From Gammaproteobacteria bacterium (GTDB taxonomy: Bacteria; Pseudomonadota; Gammaproteobacteria; Pseudomonadales; Halieaceae): a stretch of 64,000 nucleotides of DNA. The stretch spans positions 42,055-106,054 of the forward strand of contig JAACDF010000019.1 of the NCBI GenBank assembly GCA_009937065.1. Reading direction: 5' to 3'. The notes beneath the pieces were generated by a model. The model was not told the origin of the DNA and made no database searches. It saw nothing but the letters and a program-made list of their open reading frames with translations. Positions 1 to 8,869 of the stretch are shown here, piece by piece (position 1 is the first letter of the stretch; every line of letters starts with the position of its first letter). The translations under genes were made by a program, and so were the position numbers.

Positions 1-35
1 GCCAGCTAAGGCTATAAATACATAATTTTTCAATA

Positions 36-890
36 TCAACTGGCCTTTGCCCTTCGACCAAAGTCGAAAAAGGCATCCAGCAACACCGCTATGAGCACGC
101 CTACCTTGAGCAAGTCAACAAATGTCCAAAGCATGTAACTCACAGCCAGAAATCCAAATCCAAGCTGTCGATCCCGCGCTACGTGATGCAGTAGTGCAAA
201 ACCGCAAATCGTGACAGGAATACCTGCCAAGGCAGTCCATGCTGCCACTTCTCTTCCGCCCACGGCGCCAGCGATGACGACCAAAACCAAGGCAGCGGCC
301 CATAGTGAGGGCAACCGCAACGCCCTGAACTCATCGCCAAAAGCACCCGGCTTGTATAGCGCCGCCTGCCAATACCGGCCCAATAGCAAGCTAAGGCAGG
401 CAAGCAACGAGTTACCCACTGCCATGAGCCCCGCCACTTGCGGCACGGATGGCCTCATTATCTCGATAACGGCAGCATCGTCGGCACCGGACTCCAGTGC
501 TTCAATCCACGTATCGAACATCATCAACAACGCGTCCAAAAAAGCGGAGTTGAATGCCAGCAGTACCACACCACCCAAGGCGGATACGGGTACGACCGCT
601 ACAAGCGCCAGTGACAGACTGTAGGTCTGTGCTAGCACTGCTGCACCCACAAAGACTGAGAGCAACAAGAGACCTGTACCGTAATCTCCGCTCACCCAGC
701 CCAGTAAGAGGGCGGGGAGCAACGACCACAATGCAATCCAAGCGCCATCTCGCACACTGCGACCCAAGGTCACAAGTGCAATGGCTGCCGCACTCACAGG
801 TGCGGCAATGACAAGCACGGAACCAATCACAGCGACCGCCAGCGCTTGCCAACGACCGCGCATGATGAATTCAGCGAGGTCGCGCATCAT
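36..890 (-). CDS. DUF2232-type multi-pass membrane protein
   Basis: 284 aa, highly hydrophobic multi-TM ORF directly downstream of rpsF-rpsR, the usual position of the DUF2232 gene. Confidence 0.75.
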   Translation of the reverse strand: MMRDLAEFIMRGRWQALAVAVIGSVLVIAAPVSAAAIALVTLGRSVRDGAWIALWSLLPALLLGWVSGDYGTGLLLLSVFVGAAVLAQTYSLSLALVAVVPVSALGGVVLLAFNSAFLDALLMMFDTWIEALESGADDAAVIEIMRPSVPQVAGLMAVGNSLLACLSLLLGRYWQAALYKPGAFGDEFRALRLPSLWAAALVLVVIAGAVGGREVAAWTALAGIPVTICGFALLHHVARDRQLGFGFLAVSYMLWTFVDLLKVGVLIAVLLDAFFDFGRRAKAS

Positions 891-893
891 GTC

Positions 894-1121
894 TTACTGG
901 TGCGAATCCGTGTAGGGCAGCAGTGCCAGGTAACGGGCGCGCTTGATGGCCGTAGCCAATTGACGCTGATACTTCGCCTTTGTACCTGTGATACGACTAG
1001 GCACAATCTTTCCAGTTTCACTGATGTACTGCTTTAAGACTTCTAAATCTTTATAGTCGATTTCCTGCACACCCTCGGCAGTAAAACGACAAAACTTTCT
1101 ACGTCGGAAAAAACGTGACAT
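894..1121 (-). CDS. rpsR: 30S ribosomal protein S18
   Basis: [67 protein letters not shown] is canonical S18. Confidence 0.98.
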   Translation of the reverse strand: MSRFFRRRKFCRFTAEGVQEIDYKDLEVLKQYISETGKIVPSRITGTKAKYQRQLATAIKRARYLALLPYTDSHQ

Positions 1122-1124
1122 GGA

Positions 1125-1649
1125 TTAAGCCTCCTCTTCGCTGTCGTGTGCAGCCGGCGCATCGTCTGGCTCTGCTGCCTCTGCGGTTTCTTCAACCACT
1201 TCTTCAGCTACTTCTTCAGCAGCGTCTGCATCACCCGAATCATCTACCTCAGCTACTGAAGCTTCCTCTTCGGCCTTCGCCTCAGCGGCTTGGCGCTCCT
1301 GATAACGTGACTTACGCTCGCGATCTTCCTTCTCAGACTTCATGATCAGTGACTCTTCAGTCACTGCGTCGTCTCGACGGATCACGAGGTTGCGAATGAC
1401 AGCATCGTTGTAGCGGAACGTTGTCGTAAGCTCTTCCATTGCCTCGTTACTGGCTTCAACATTCATCAAGACATAGTGCGCCTTGTGAATCTTGTTGATG
1501 TGGTAAGCGAGTTGGCGGCGACCCCAATCCTCGAGGCGATGCACTTGGCCGCCATCCTTGGTGATCACATTGGTATACCGTTCAATCATGCCCGGTACTT
1601 GTTCCGACTGGTCCGGGTGGACCATAAAGACGATTTCGTAGTGTCGCAC
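1125..1649 (-). CDS. rpsF: 30S ribosomal protein S6 with extended acidic C-terminus
   Basis: [24 protein letters not shown]...; likely GTG start at 1649 preceded by an AAGGGAG Shine-Dalgarno (ORF track extends to 1685). Confidence 0.96.
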   Translation of the reverse strand: MRHYEIVFMVHPDQSEQVPGMIERYTNVITKDGGQVHRLEDWGRRQLAYHINKIHKAHYVLMNVEASNEAMEELTTTFRYNDAVIRNLVIRRDDAVTEESLIMKSEKEDRERKSRYQERQAAEAKAEEEASVAEVDDSGDADAAEEVAEEVVEETAEAAEPDDAPAAHDSEEEA

Positions 1650-1683
1650 TAACGATCTCTCCCTTCGGTTGTAGCTGCCTGAC

Positions 1684-1729
1684 AATCAGTGCAGCAAGGA
1701 GTTAAGGCTCTAAGAGCCCGGCTAATTGT
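1684..1729 (-). promoter_or_regulatory. Candidate S6:S18-binding autoregulatory leader structure of rpsF
   Basis: Minus-strand CAAUUAG-CCG-GGCUC-UUA-GAGCC-...-CUGAUUG: outer stem (one G-U), CCG bulge, apical hairpin, about 35 nt upstream of the rpsF GTG start. Confidence 0.45.
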
Positions 1730-1767
1730 GAGGCGCGGAGTCTACATAGGCCCGCAGTGGAATGCAA

Positions 1768-2511
1768 TCACCCGGCGGTGCGCTGGCGTACGGCCTCAAA
1801 TAGACACACACCGGTCGCCACCGAAACATTGAGACTCGAGACGTCACCGGCCATCGGGAGCTTGACCAGAAAGTCACAGGCATCAGTCGTTAATCGACGC
1901 ATACCGGGACCTTCAGCGCCCATTACAATGACGACGGGAAGGGTGAGATCTTGATCGTAAAGCACCGCATCCGCTTCGCCAGTCGTCCCGATGACCCAAA
2001 GCCCCGCTTCTTTTAATGCCTTGAGTGTCCGCGCGAGATTGGTCACGCGAACAAGTGGAATAGCTTCTGCGGCACCACTAGCCACCTTCCTTGCCGTTGC
2101 GTTGAGCTCTGCGCTGTTATCTTTTGGCACTACCACGGCGTGAACTCCGGCCGCATCGGCACTGCGCAGGCATGCGCCCAAGTTGTGAGGGTCGGTCACG
2201 CCGTCCAGGACAAGCACCAAGGGCCGCTCACAACTCGCCAAGTAAGAGATAAGGTCTCGTTCGTTAACGTTACTTTCTGACGATATGCGCTCAATGACAG
2301 CGACAACGCCCTGATGACGTTCGGCTACCTTGTTATCCAAATCTGCCTTAGGCACCCGGTTAACAGATACGCCTTGATTCTTCGCGAGCGCGAGGATTGC
2401 TTGGATGCGCTTATCGTTGCGATCAGTCTGAATAAACAACGCCAGAATGCGCTGTGGAGACCGTCGCAATAGGCTGTCGACTGCATGGATGCCAAAGGCC
2501 ATATCGCTCAT
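1768..2511 (-). CDS. rlmB: 23S rRNA (guanosine-2'-O)-methyltransferase RlmB (SpoU family)
   Basis: GIHAVDSLLRRSP..., LVLDGVTDPHNLGACLRSADAAGVHAVVVPKD, VIVMGAEGPGMRRLT: SpoU/TrmH motifs. Confidence 0.95.
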   Translation of the reverse strand: MSDMAFGIHAVDSLLRRSPQRILALFIQTDRNDKRIQAILALAKNQGVSVNRVPKADLDNKVAERHQGVVAVIERISSESNVNERDLISYLASCERPLVLVLDGVTDPHNLGACLRSADAAGVHAVVVPKDNSAELNATARKVASGAAEAIPLVRVTNLARTLKALKEAGLWVIGTTGEADAVLYDQDLTLPVVIVMGAEGPGMRRLTTDACDFLVKLPMAGDVSSLNVSVATGVCLFEAVRQRTAG

Positions 2512-4958
2512 GCGTTACGACCCCTGCGCTTTGGTGCGCCTTTGTTCTTGGACGCCTTGCTCTTCGATGATTTTTTCTTCGACGCGCTCGCTGATGACCG
2601 AGCTTTATTATCTGACTTTTTTTCTGATTTGTCAGATCGACGCTCCGAGCGGGAACCGGCGTTTCCTCGTTTGGCATCACCCGAAACATGCCGGGCCTTC
2701 CGCGACCTAATCGACGGCTTGTTACCGCGGCGCCCCGCTCCAGGCGTCACGACACCAACCAACTCAAGATCAATTTTGCGATCATCGAGGTCGACGCGAG
2801 CCACCTGAACTCGGACTGCATCACCCAACTGATAAGTTTGCCGAGTGTGTTCACCAACAAGGCGCTGCGATGCATGATCGAAGTGGTAGTAATCGGATGG
2901 CAACGCACTGATATGAACCAGACCTTCCATGTAGATATCGGTTAACTCGACAAACATGCCAAAGCGAGTCACTGACGCAACAACACCCGCGAACTCATCA
3001 CCAATATGGTGTCGTAGATACTCACACTTGAGCCACAATTGAACGTCGCGCGTCGCATCATCGGCTCGTCGCTCGGTCATCGAGCAGTGCTCACCTGCCG
3101 CAACGAGGTCGGTCATCGTGTAGGGATAGAGTCCTCGGGTTTTCTCTTTTGACAGCTTCCTTGGCGTGGAGCCTGAAGCAGTGGCCAGACGCTTAATCGC
3201 CCTGTGAACTAGCAAATCGGGATAGCGCCGAATGGGCGAGGTAAAATGCGCATAGGCCTCGTAGTTAAGGCCGAAATGTCCGCCATTATCTGGCTTGTAG
3301 ACCGCCTGACTGAGCGAGCGAAGCAACATCGTTTGAATGACCTGAGCGTCATCTCTCTCTGCCAAGCGCGACAGCACGCTTTGATAATCCAATGGTGTGG
3401 GATCCATGCCACCCGGCAAGTCGAGTGCAAGCTCTCCCAGAAATGTTCGTAGTGCTTCCAATCGCTCGGCGGACGGGCCTTCATGCACACGGAACAGTGC
3501 CGCCAGTTCGGATTCCTCTAAGCACGCTGCAGTCGCAACATTGGCCGCCAGCATGCACTCCTCAATGAGCTTATGAGCATCATTGCGATTGACCGGCACA
3601 ATGGCGTCAATCTTGCGGTTCTCGTCAAACAGAATCCGCGTCTCTACGGTTTCGAAATCGATAGCACCCCGCGTCGATCTCGCCTCTCGGAGCACTTTAT
3701 ACAGCGCATGAAGTCGGAAAAGACCCTCCACCCGGTCAGTGTGCACATCAGCATGCCACCCGTTCTCAAGCACCTCGCCCACCTGCGTGTAGGTCAACCT
3801 CGCATGCGAGTGAATGACGGCCTCATAGAATGAGGCATCAGTCACCTGGCCTTCTGAATCAATGGCCATCTCACAAACCATGGCGAGGCGATCAACTGAA
3901 GGCTTTAACGAGCAGAGTCCATTGGAAAGCACCTCGGGGAACATCGGTACCACCCGCTCGGGGAAGTACACCGAGTTACCTCGATTAAACGCTTCCTCAT
4001 CAAGCGCACTGCCAATTTGGACGTAATGACTTACATCAGCAATCGCCACCCAGAGCCGAAACCCTGACCCTTCAGTCTCACAATAGACCGCATCATCGAA
4101 ATCTCGGGCATCCTCGCCGTCAATGGTGACAAGTCCAAGCTGCCTCAAATCAATGCGATTTTGCTTGTCCGACTCGGAGGGTTCATCACGAAGCGCACCC
4201 GCTTCAGATAGCACGGCATCCGGCCACTCATGAGGAATATCGTGAGCACGAATTGCCACATCAATCTCGAGCCCTGGATCGAGATGATCACCTAAAATCT
4301 CCTCAACCTCACCCTTGGCGCCCAGCACTTCCGTTGGGTAATCGGTGAGTTTGACTGAGACAAGCTGACCAGACTTCGCACCATGCTTCGATTTGGGCGG
4401 TATCAACACGTGATTGCTGATGCGGCGGTTGTGGGGCAACAAATATCCAATCCCGCCCTCTTCCATGTATCGACCCACAATGTGGGTGTGCGCGCGAGTC
4501 AGGACTTCAACGACCTGGCCCTCAGGTCGTCCTTTATCGTCATGACCTGACTGGGCCACCAGCACCTCGTCACCATCAAACACGCTGTACATCTGCCGAC
4601 TGGATAGAAAGAAGTCATCACCACCTTCAGCGGGTGAGGCAAAACCATAGCCATCTCGGTGACCAATAATTTTGCATTTCACCAAGTCCATCTTCTTTGG
4701 AAGACCGAGGGCACCGCGTCGGCCCGAAATCAACTGGCCCTCTCGTTGCATCGCCTTAACGCGCTTCTGAAGCGAAAAAAGATCACTGTCGCCATGAATA
4801 CCGAGTGCATCCGCGAGCTCAGTAAAGCGCATGGGTACATCGCGTTCAGCCATGACAGCGAGAATCAACTCTCGACTTGCGATGGGTTGATCGTATTTTT
4901 GGGCCTCGCGCACTGCTTCAGGGTCGGTCAGCGCGGTAGCCTTAGAGGGTTTCTTCAA
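2508..4958 (-). CDS. rnr: Ribonuclease R with Lys/Ser/Arg-rich C-terminal tail
   Basis: RNB domain (DARDFDDAVYCE), S1 domain and basic tail; ATGA overlap with rlmB. Confidence 0.96.
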   Translation of the reverse strand: MKKPSKATALTDPEAVREAQKYDQPIASRELILAVMAERDVPMRFTELADALGIHGDSDLFSLQKRVKAMQREGQLISGRRGALGLPKKMDLVKCKIIGHRDGYGFASPAEGGDDFFLSSRQMYSVFDGDEVLVAQSGHDDKGRPEGQVVEVLTRAHTHIVGRYMEEGGIGYLLPHNRRISNHVLIPPKSKHGAKSGQLVSVKLTDYPTEVLGAKGEVEEILGDHLDPGLEIDVAIRAHDIPHEWPDAVLSEAGALRDEPSESDKQNRIDLRQLGLVTIDGEDARDFDDAVYCETEGSGFRLWVAIADVSHYVQIGSALDEEAFNRGNSVYFPERVVPMFPEVLSNGLCSLKPSVDRLAMVCEMAIDSEGQVTDASFYEAVIHSHARLTYTQVGEVLENGWHADVHTDRVEGLFRLHALYKVLREARSTRGAIDFETVETRILFDENRKIDAIVPVNRNDAHKLIEECMLAANVATAACLEESELAALFRVHEGPSAERLEALRTFLGELALDLPGGMDPTPLDYQSVLSRLAERDDAQVIQTMLLRSLSQAVYKPDNGGHFGLNYEAYAHFTSPIRRYPDLLVHRAIKRLATASGSTPRKLSKEKTRGLYPYTMTDLVAAGEHCSMTERRADDATRDVQLWLKCEYLRHHIGDEFAGVVASVTRFGMFVELTDIYMEGLVHISALPSDYYHFDHASQRLVGEHTRQTYQLGDAVRVQVARVDLDDRKIDLELVGVVTPGAGRRGNKPSIRSRKARHVSGDAKRGNAGSRSERRSDKSEKKSDNKARSSASASKKKSSKSKASKNKGAPKRRGRNA

Positions 4959-5079
4959 AATTCCGCCAGTGGGGTAGTGAATAGCTGATTGCTATTGGAT
5001 AGCCGAGAAGTGTACGGGGATGCGATTGACAAATAAATGGTCAACCCTTAGCCTCGCGATCCTTCGTTTTGCCTTACCT

Positions 5080-5166
5080 GCCCAGGTGGTGAAATTGGTA
5101 GACACGCTAGCTTCAGGTGCTAGTGCTCGCAAGGGCGTGGAGGTTCAAGTCCTCTCCTGGGCACCA
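5080..5166 (+). tRNA. tRNA-Leu (anticodon CAG, 5114-5116), encoded CCA
   Basis: GCCCAGG...CCTGGGC acceptor stem, CTAGC-TTCAGGT-GCTAG anticodon arm, GGTTCAAGTCC T-arm, long variable arm, ACCA end. Confidence 0.96.
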
Positions 5167-5291
5167 AACTTTTCACTAACACTAATAGTTCGTAGTCATC
5201 TCGCCTATCGTAGTTTTTGCGTGGAGAGGACTATTCCAGCTGCGCGCCTGCCTCTGCTAACATCAGACGCTTGCTTTCGTTGGCTCGCAGC
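5151..5291 (+). repeat. Direct repeat copy A: tRNA-Leu 3' end plus downstream flank
   Basis: cctctcctgggcacca (5151-5166), gactattccagctgcgcgcc (5229-5248) and atcagacgcttgctttcgttggctcgcagc (5262-5291) recur at a constant +1106 bp offset. Confidence 0.85.
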
Positions 5292-5309
5292 GATGCCTCT
5301 GTCTGACGC

Positions 5310-6161
5310 TTAATGCTCAAATCTTAGCTCCGTCACCAGAGCCTTCTTAACTTCAAGTTTGCCTTCTGGCTCACCCTTTAAAGCAACATCAAAAAAGGAC
5401 TCAATGTAGTAAGTCATTTCCTCGTGAAATCGCACGCTAAGTGGTCGATCTGTCCAAGAGGAGTGCCTAGCCCTTTTAAAAATTTGTAGATATTTTGGGC
5501 TAGGCGTTTGGTCATATGCGCCATTGGACTTGGCTAAATCTGGGGTTATTGGACGATCTTTTGAACCTCCCTGATAGAGCGTTCTGACATTAGCAATTCT
5601 CTTTATCTGCTTCTGGTCAGCGTAAGGTTTGTGCCATGGGGATAACAAAGCAATAGCAATTACTTCATCTCTTTTCCATGACTCCCATGCTCCGGCCAAT
5701 CCCATGCATGAGTAGCCCCCCATTGAGTGTCCCAAACACCCCACTTGATCGAAGCTCTTGATGTGTTTTGCAAAATCCGTAGAAGACAAAGCGTCGAGTA
5801 TTTTATGGATGTCATCTCTGCGGTCACTGTTGGTTTGACCTGTCCACTCCCGAGGCTTTCGCCAAGATACGTCTGGAGTTGTTAGACGCTCGATGCAGTC
5901 CGCATGTTTAGGGGCCACGACTATATAGCCAGCGTTAGCAAGTTGACTCTGTATACCGTCAACACCAGATGGGCATCCACCCATACCATGAGAAAAAATG
6001 ATTAATGGATACACCCCGTCGCCGGCTCTTCTGATTTCTACCGGCACTCCGTCGATAGAAGTTGTCGTCATGATATTTGCCAGTGATTCCTGCTCAACTG
6101 CCTGCAGTGGCAATGATGTCAACAGAATAAAAAAGGCACTAATTAACCGTCTACATGACAT
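5310..6161 (-). CDS. Secreted alpha/beta hydrolase (dienelactone hydrolase/PAF-acetylhydrolase-like)
   Basis: N-terminal signal peptide (LISAFFILLTSLPLQA), IIFSHGMGG oxyanion region, GHSMGG nucleophile elbow. Confidence 0.8.
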   Translation of the reverse strand: MSCRRLISAFFILLTSLPLQAVEQESLANIMTTTSIDGVPVEIRRAGDGVYPLIIFSHGMGGCPSGVDGIQSQLANAGYIVVAPKHADCIERLTTPDVSWRKPREWTGQTNSDRRDDIHKILDALSSTDFAKHIKSFDQVGCLGHSMGGYSCMGLAGAWESWKRDEVIAIALLSPWHKPYADQKQIKRIANVRTLYQGGSKDRPITPDLAKSNGAYDQTPSPKYLQIFKRARHSSWTDRPLSVRFHEEMTYYIESFFDVALKGEPEGKLEVKKALVTELRFEH

Positions 6162-6256
6162 AGTATCGTTAGCCTCCTCTCGAGTCGCTGCGCCTCAGCT
6201 TGTGTCAGCTATACAAATCTCTAGAAGTGAGAGTCTAACTTAAAACCCTGACTCAC

Positions 6257-6397
6257 CCTCTCCTGGGCACCATCTTCAGAGACTATCGAACAATCCCTTC
6301 GCCCGCATCGGCATCTTGCCAACAAGAGCAAGAAGACTATTCCAGCTGCGCGCCCGCTATAACGAAAATCAGACGCTTGCGTTCGTTGGCTCGCAGC
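6257..6397 (+). repeat. Direct repeat copy B: duplicated tRNA-Leu 3' end plus flank
   Basis: cctctcctgggcacca (6257-6272), gactattccagctgcgcgcc (6335-6354), atcagacgcttgcgttcgttggctcgcagc (6368-6397); 29/30 match in the last block. Confidence 0.85.
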
Positions 6398-6466
6398 AGC
6401 GCTGCTCAAAGCCCCAACTGATCCTCGTCTGGGTGACCGTGTTTTTTAGCCACATCTGACTTCACC

Positions 6467-6766
6467 CTACAGCGCAGTGACCATAAGGATGGTTGACCGA
6501 CCAATGACGCCCAAAGGTAACGCCTCGGGAAAAGAGCTAAACAAAAACAATAAGCTGCCACCTGCAGCAGCGACTGACATCTCCTCCTTACCCAGTTTTG
6601 GGGTCTTAGGGGTAGAGACCGTACGATCATCAATGCCTGGCACTTCCACGACAGAAGACTGATCGGGTAAATGGGGCGAAGTTTGTTTTCCACCCTTGAG
6701 GTCATCACCGCTTTCAATGCGGGGCTTAGTAGTAAAACGAAAATTAAACCCCATCATTATCCCCAA
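6467..6766 (-). CDS. Small hypothetical protein
   Basis: 99 aa ORF whose start overlaps the end of the upstream ORF; no recognised family. Confidence 0.4.
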   Translation of the reverse strand: MGIMMGFNFRFTTKPRIESGDDLKGGKQTSPHLPDQSSVVEVPGIDDRTVSTPKTPKLGKEEMSVAAAGGSLLFLFSSFPEALPLGVIGRSTILMVTAL

Positions 6767-7062
6767 TTACACTGGATAACGATTCGCCGGTTATCGTTCT
6801 GCTCTGCCACTAAAATAAGGCCCCAGCTACGTGACTCAGCTTCATTAACCTGCCAACCCAGAAGCTGCAGTTGATTTTGATGGTGCTGAAGAACCGCGTG
6901 ACAATCGCCTATACCGGCAGCGTAGGTTCCTAAGAATTCCTCGCCTTGGTAAACGGCCCCGCTGTAGGGACCTGCGATGGCATTTTCGACAAAAGATAAA
7001 CTGGCAATCATCAGAAGGCTGACGACCAGCGTGTCTTTGATGTTGGAAATCATGTGTTGCAC
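6757..7062 (-). CDS. Small secreted hypothetical protein
   Basis: 101 aa, N-terminal signal-like segment (LVVSLLMIASLSFVENAIAGPY), two Cys in the mature region. Confidence 0.5.
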   Translation of the reverse strand: MQHMISNIKDTLVVSLLMIASLSFVENAIAGPYSGAVYQGEEFLGTYAAGIGDCHAVLQHHQNQLQLLGWQVNEAESRSWGLILVAEQNDNRRIVIQCNWG

Positions 7063-7284
7063 TCCTGGTTAAAACAACGTCTGGAGGCGCAGCTAGCCCA
7101 TGGCTTCTGCACCCAAATAGCGACAGTCATTTTCTTTTTCAGGAGTGAACGAAGTTCACTAAAGACGGCTTCTTCCTGAAGCTCTGGCGATAGTTTGCGT
7201 CACAGCGTCAGGAACACTCAACACCCTCGAAGGGGTATCTGCCAACTGGAGGACAAACGGCTCAACGTATTTGGGGTGTGCTGA

Positions 7285-8013
7285 TTACCAGATCTCTTTG
7301 TAGGGCCTCAAATCGAGCTCATGCGTCCATGCGGAAGCAGGCTGAGCATGCAGTGCCCAAAATGCCTCGGCGATCGCATCGGGATCTAACGCGCCATCAT
7401 CACCAAGCGACTCCAAATAGTCCGAGAAACGGCCTTGCACAATATCGCCGTTAACCACACCGTCGATGATGACGTGTGCAACATGGACGCCCTGTGGCCC
7501 GTATTCACGCGCGAGTGCTTGGGCGAGATTTCGAAGCCCTGCCTTTGCTACTGCAAAATGCGCAAAGTTGGGACGGCCCCTCAGCGACGCAGAGGCACCG
7601 GTAAAAAAAAGTGACCCACTACCTTGTTCAGACAACAGCGGAAGTGCGAGACGCGAGGTTAAAAACGCACCAAAACAGCCGATACGCCAAAAGTCTTCAA
7701 ACTGCTCAGGGGACAGGTCACTAAACTTAATCGGAAGATTGCTCCCAGCATTGTAGATCACTGCGGCTAAGGGCTCATTGCGCTCTCGAACGATCTCAAA
7801 GGCGCGGTGTTGATCTTCCTGCGAGGTGACATCGGCAACAATGGACTCAATAGAACCCCCTGCGGCGCTGATATCCGCAGCGGTTGCATCGAGCTTTTCA
7901 AGTGTCCGGCCAGCGATCATTACATGGTAGCCAGCCCCGGCAAATTTGCGCGCTACAGCAGCTCCAACACCCGCAGCGGCTCCAACACCTAAAATCAGTA
8001 CCGTTTCTGACAC
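7285..8013 (-). CDS. Short-chain dehydrogenase/reductase
   Basis: N-terminal LILGVGAAAGVGAAVARKFAGAGYHVMIAGR nucleotide-binding motif; VIYNAGSN. Confidence 0.88.
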   Translation of the reverse strand: MSETVLILGVGAAAGVGAAVARKFAGAGYHVMIAGRTLEKLDATAADISAAGGSIESIVADVTSQEDQHRAFEIVRERNEPLAAVIYNAGSNLPIKFSDLSPEQFEDFWRIGCFGAFLTSRLALPLLSEQGSGSLFFTGASASLRGRPNFAHFAVAKAGLRNLAQALAREYGPQGVHVAHVIIDGVVNGDIVQGRFSDYLESLGDDGALDPDAIAEAFWALHAQPASAWTHELDLRPYKEIW

Positions 8014-8156
8014 GGTTATTCCCTCACCTTATATTGCAGAATACTTGGATCATAACGCTCGGTGTAACTTCGGCGATCAAACATCAGTATGCCGTTAATG
8101 CCGGTTAGTGCCCAGATAGACGTAAAGCATCAATAATGACGCTTAACCTTACTTGG

Positions 8157-8444
8157 CTACTGCATGGAATCAGCGCTCATAATCGATGACAAATCAATCG
8201 CGTGATCAAGAATACGCGTGACTTGAAGCTCCACATCGGGAGTGAAGGTAAAGCCAAGGAAGGCACAACGACCGAGCTCGATACAGCCCATCATAACCGC
8301 ACCCTCATCAGAAGCATCGCCAATCATCTCTGACACGCCATTGAAGAAAAGGTATTGATCGAGCTCACCGGCTTTCATCAGATCAGCACACAATGCATCC
8401 AATGGATTTTTAATCTGGTCTATCACCACATCTGAAAAGTCCAT
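8157..8444 (-). CDS. Hypothetical protein
   Basis: 95 aa ORF with balanced composition in a non-overlapped position. Confidence 0.55.
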   Translation of the reverse strand: MDFSDVVIDQIKNPLDALCADLMKAGELDQYLFFNGVSEMIGDASDEGAVMMGCIELGRCAFLGFTFTPDVELQVTRILDHAIDLSSIMSADSMQ

Positions 8445-8620
8445 ATTGTCTCCTGAACTGCTACTTCACATACGGTATCTGGTTACGGCAGCGCCGCCAA
8501 CGAAAACTCCCAGGTTGCTCCAAAACGGACGAAGAACAGCTTGGGCGTTTAACAGTGGTATGTGTGAAAAAAACCAACTTTTATGTAAGGCTAAGCCAAT
8601 CGGAAACATCGGAAACATGA

Positions 8621-8845
8621 ATGGCCGTCAGGCAATCCCTATTTTCAATTGATCTTGAGTACGACGAGGCGCGCGTCTTTTACACCGGTGCGAAGAATCG
8701 TGTGCAAGTCACTGCCAACGACGGCAAGACGATCAATTTACCGTGGTCGATGCTTCAACCGTTCTTTACACCATCGGGCGTACAAGGGCAGTTCGTAATC
8801 CAGTACACCGACGAAGGAAAAATGCTCAAAATCGACAGATTGTAG
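8621..8845 (+). CDS. DUF2835 family protein
   Basis: 74 aa; FSIDLEYDEARVFYTGAKNRVQVTANDGKTINLPWSMLQPFFTPSGVQGQFVIQY resembles the DUF2835 family. Confidence 0.75.
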   Translation: MAVRQSLFSIDLEYDEARVFYTGAKNRVQVTANDGKTINLPWSMLQPFFTPSGVQGQFVIQYTDEGKMLKIDRL

Positions 8846-8869
8846 CGGTCTAAAACGGGAGTTATGCCG

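Noticed and set aside
5020-5313. 97-aa ORF track entry spanning the tRNA
   Set aside because: Translates straight through the tRNA-Leu gene; not a plausible protein
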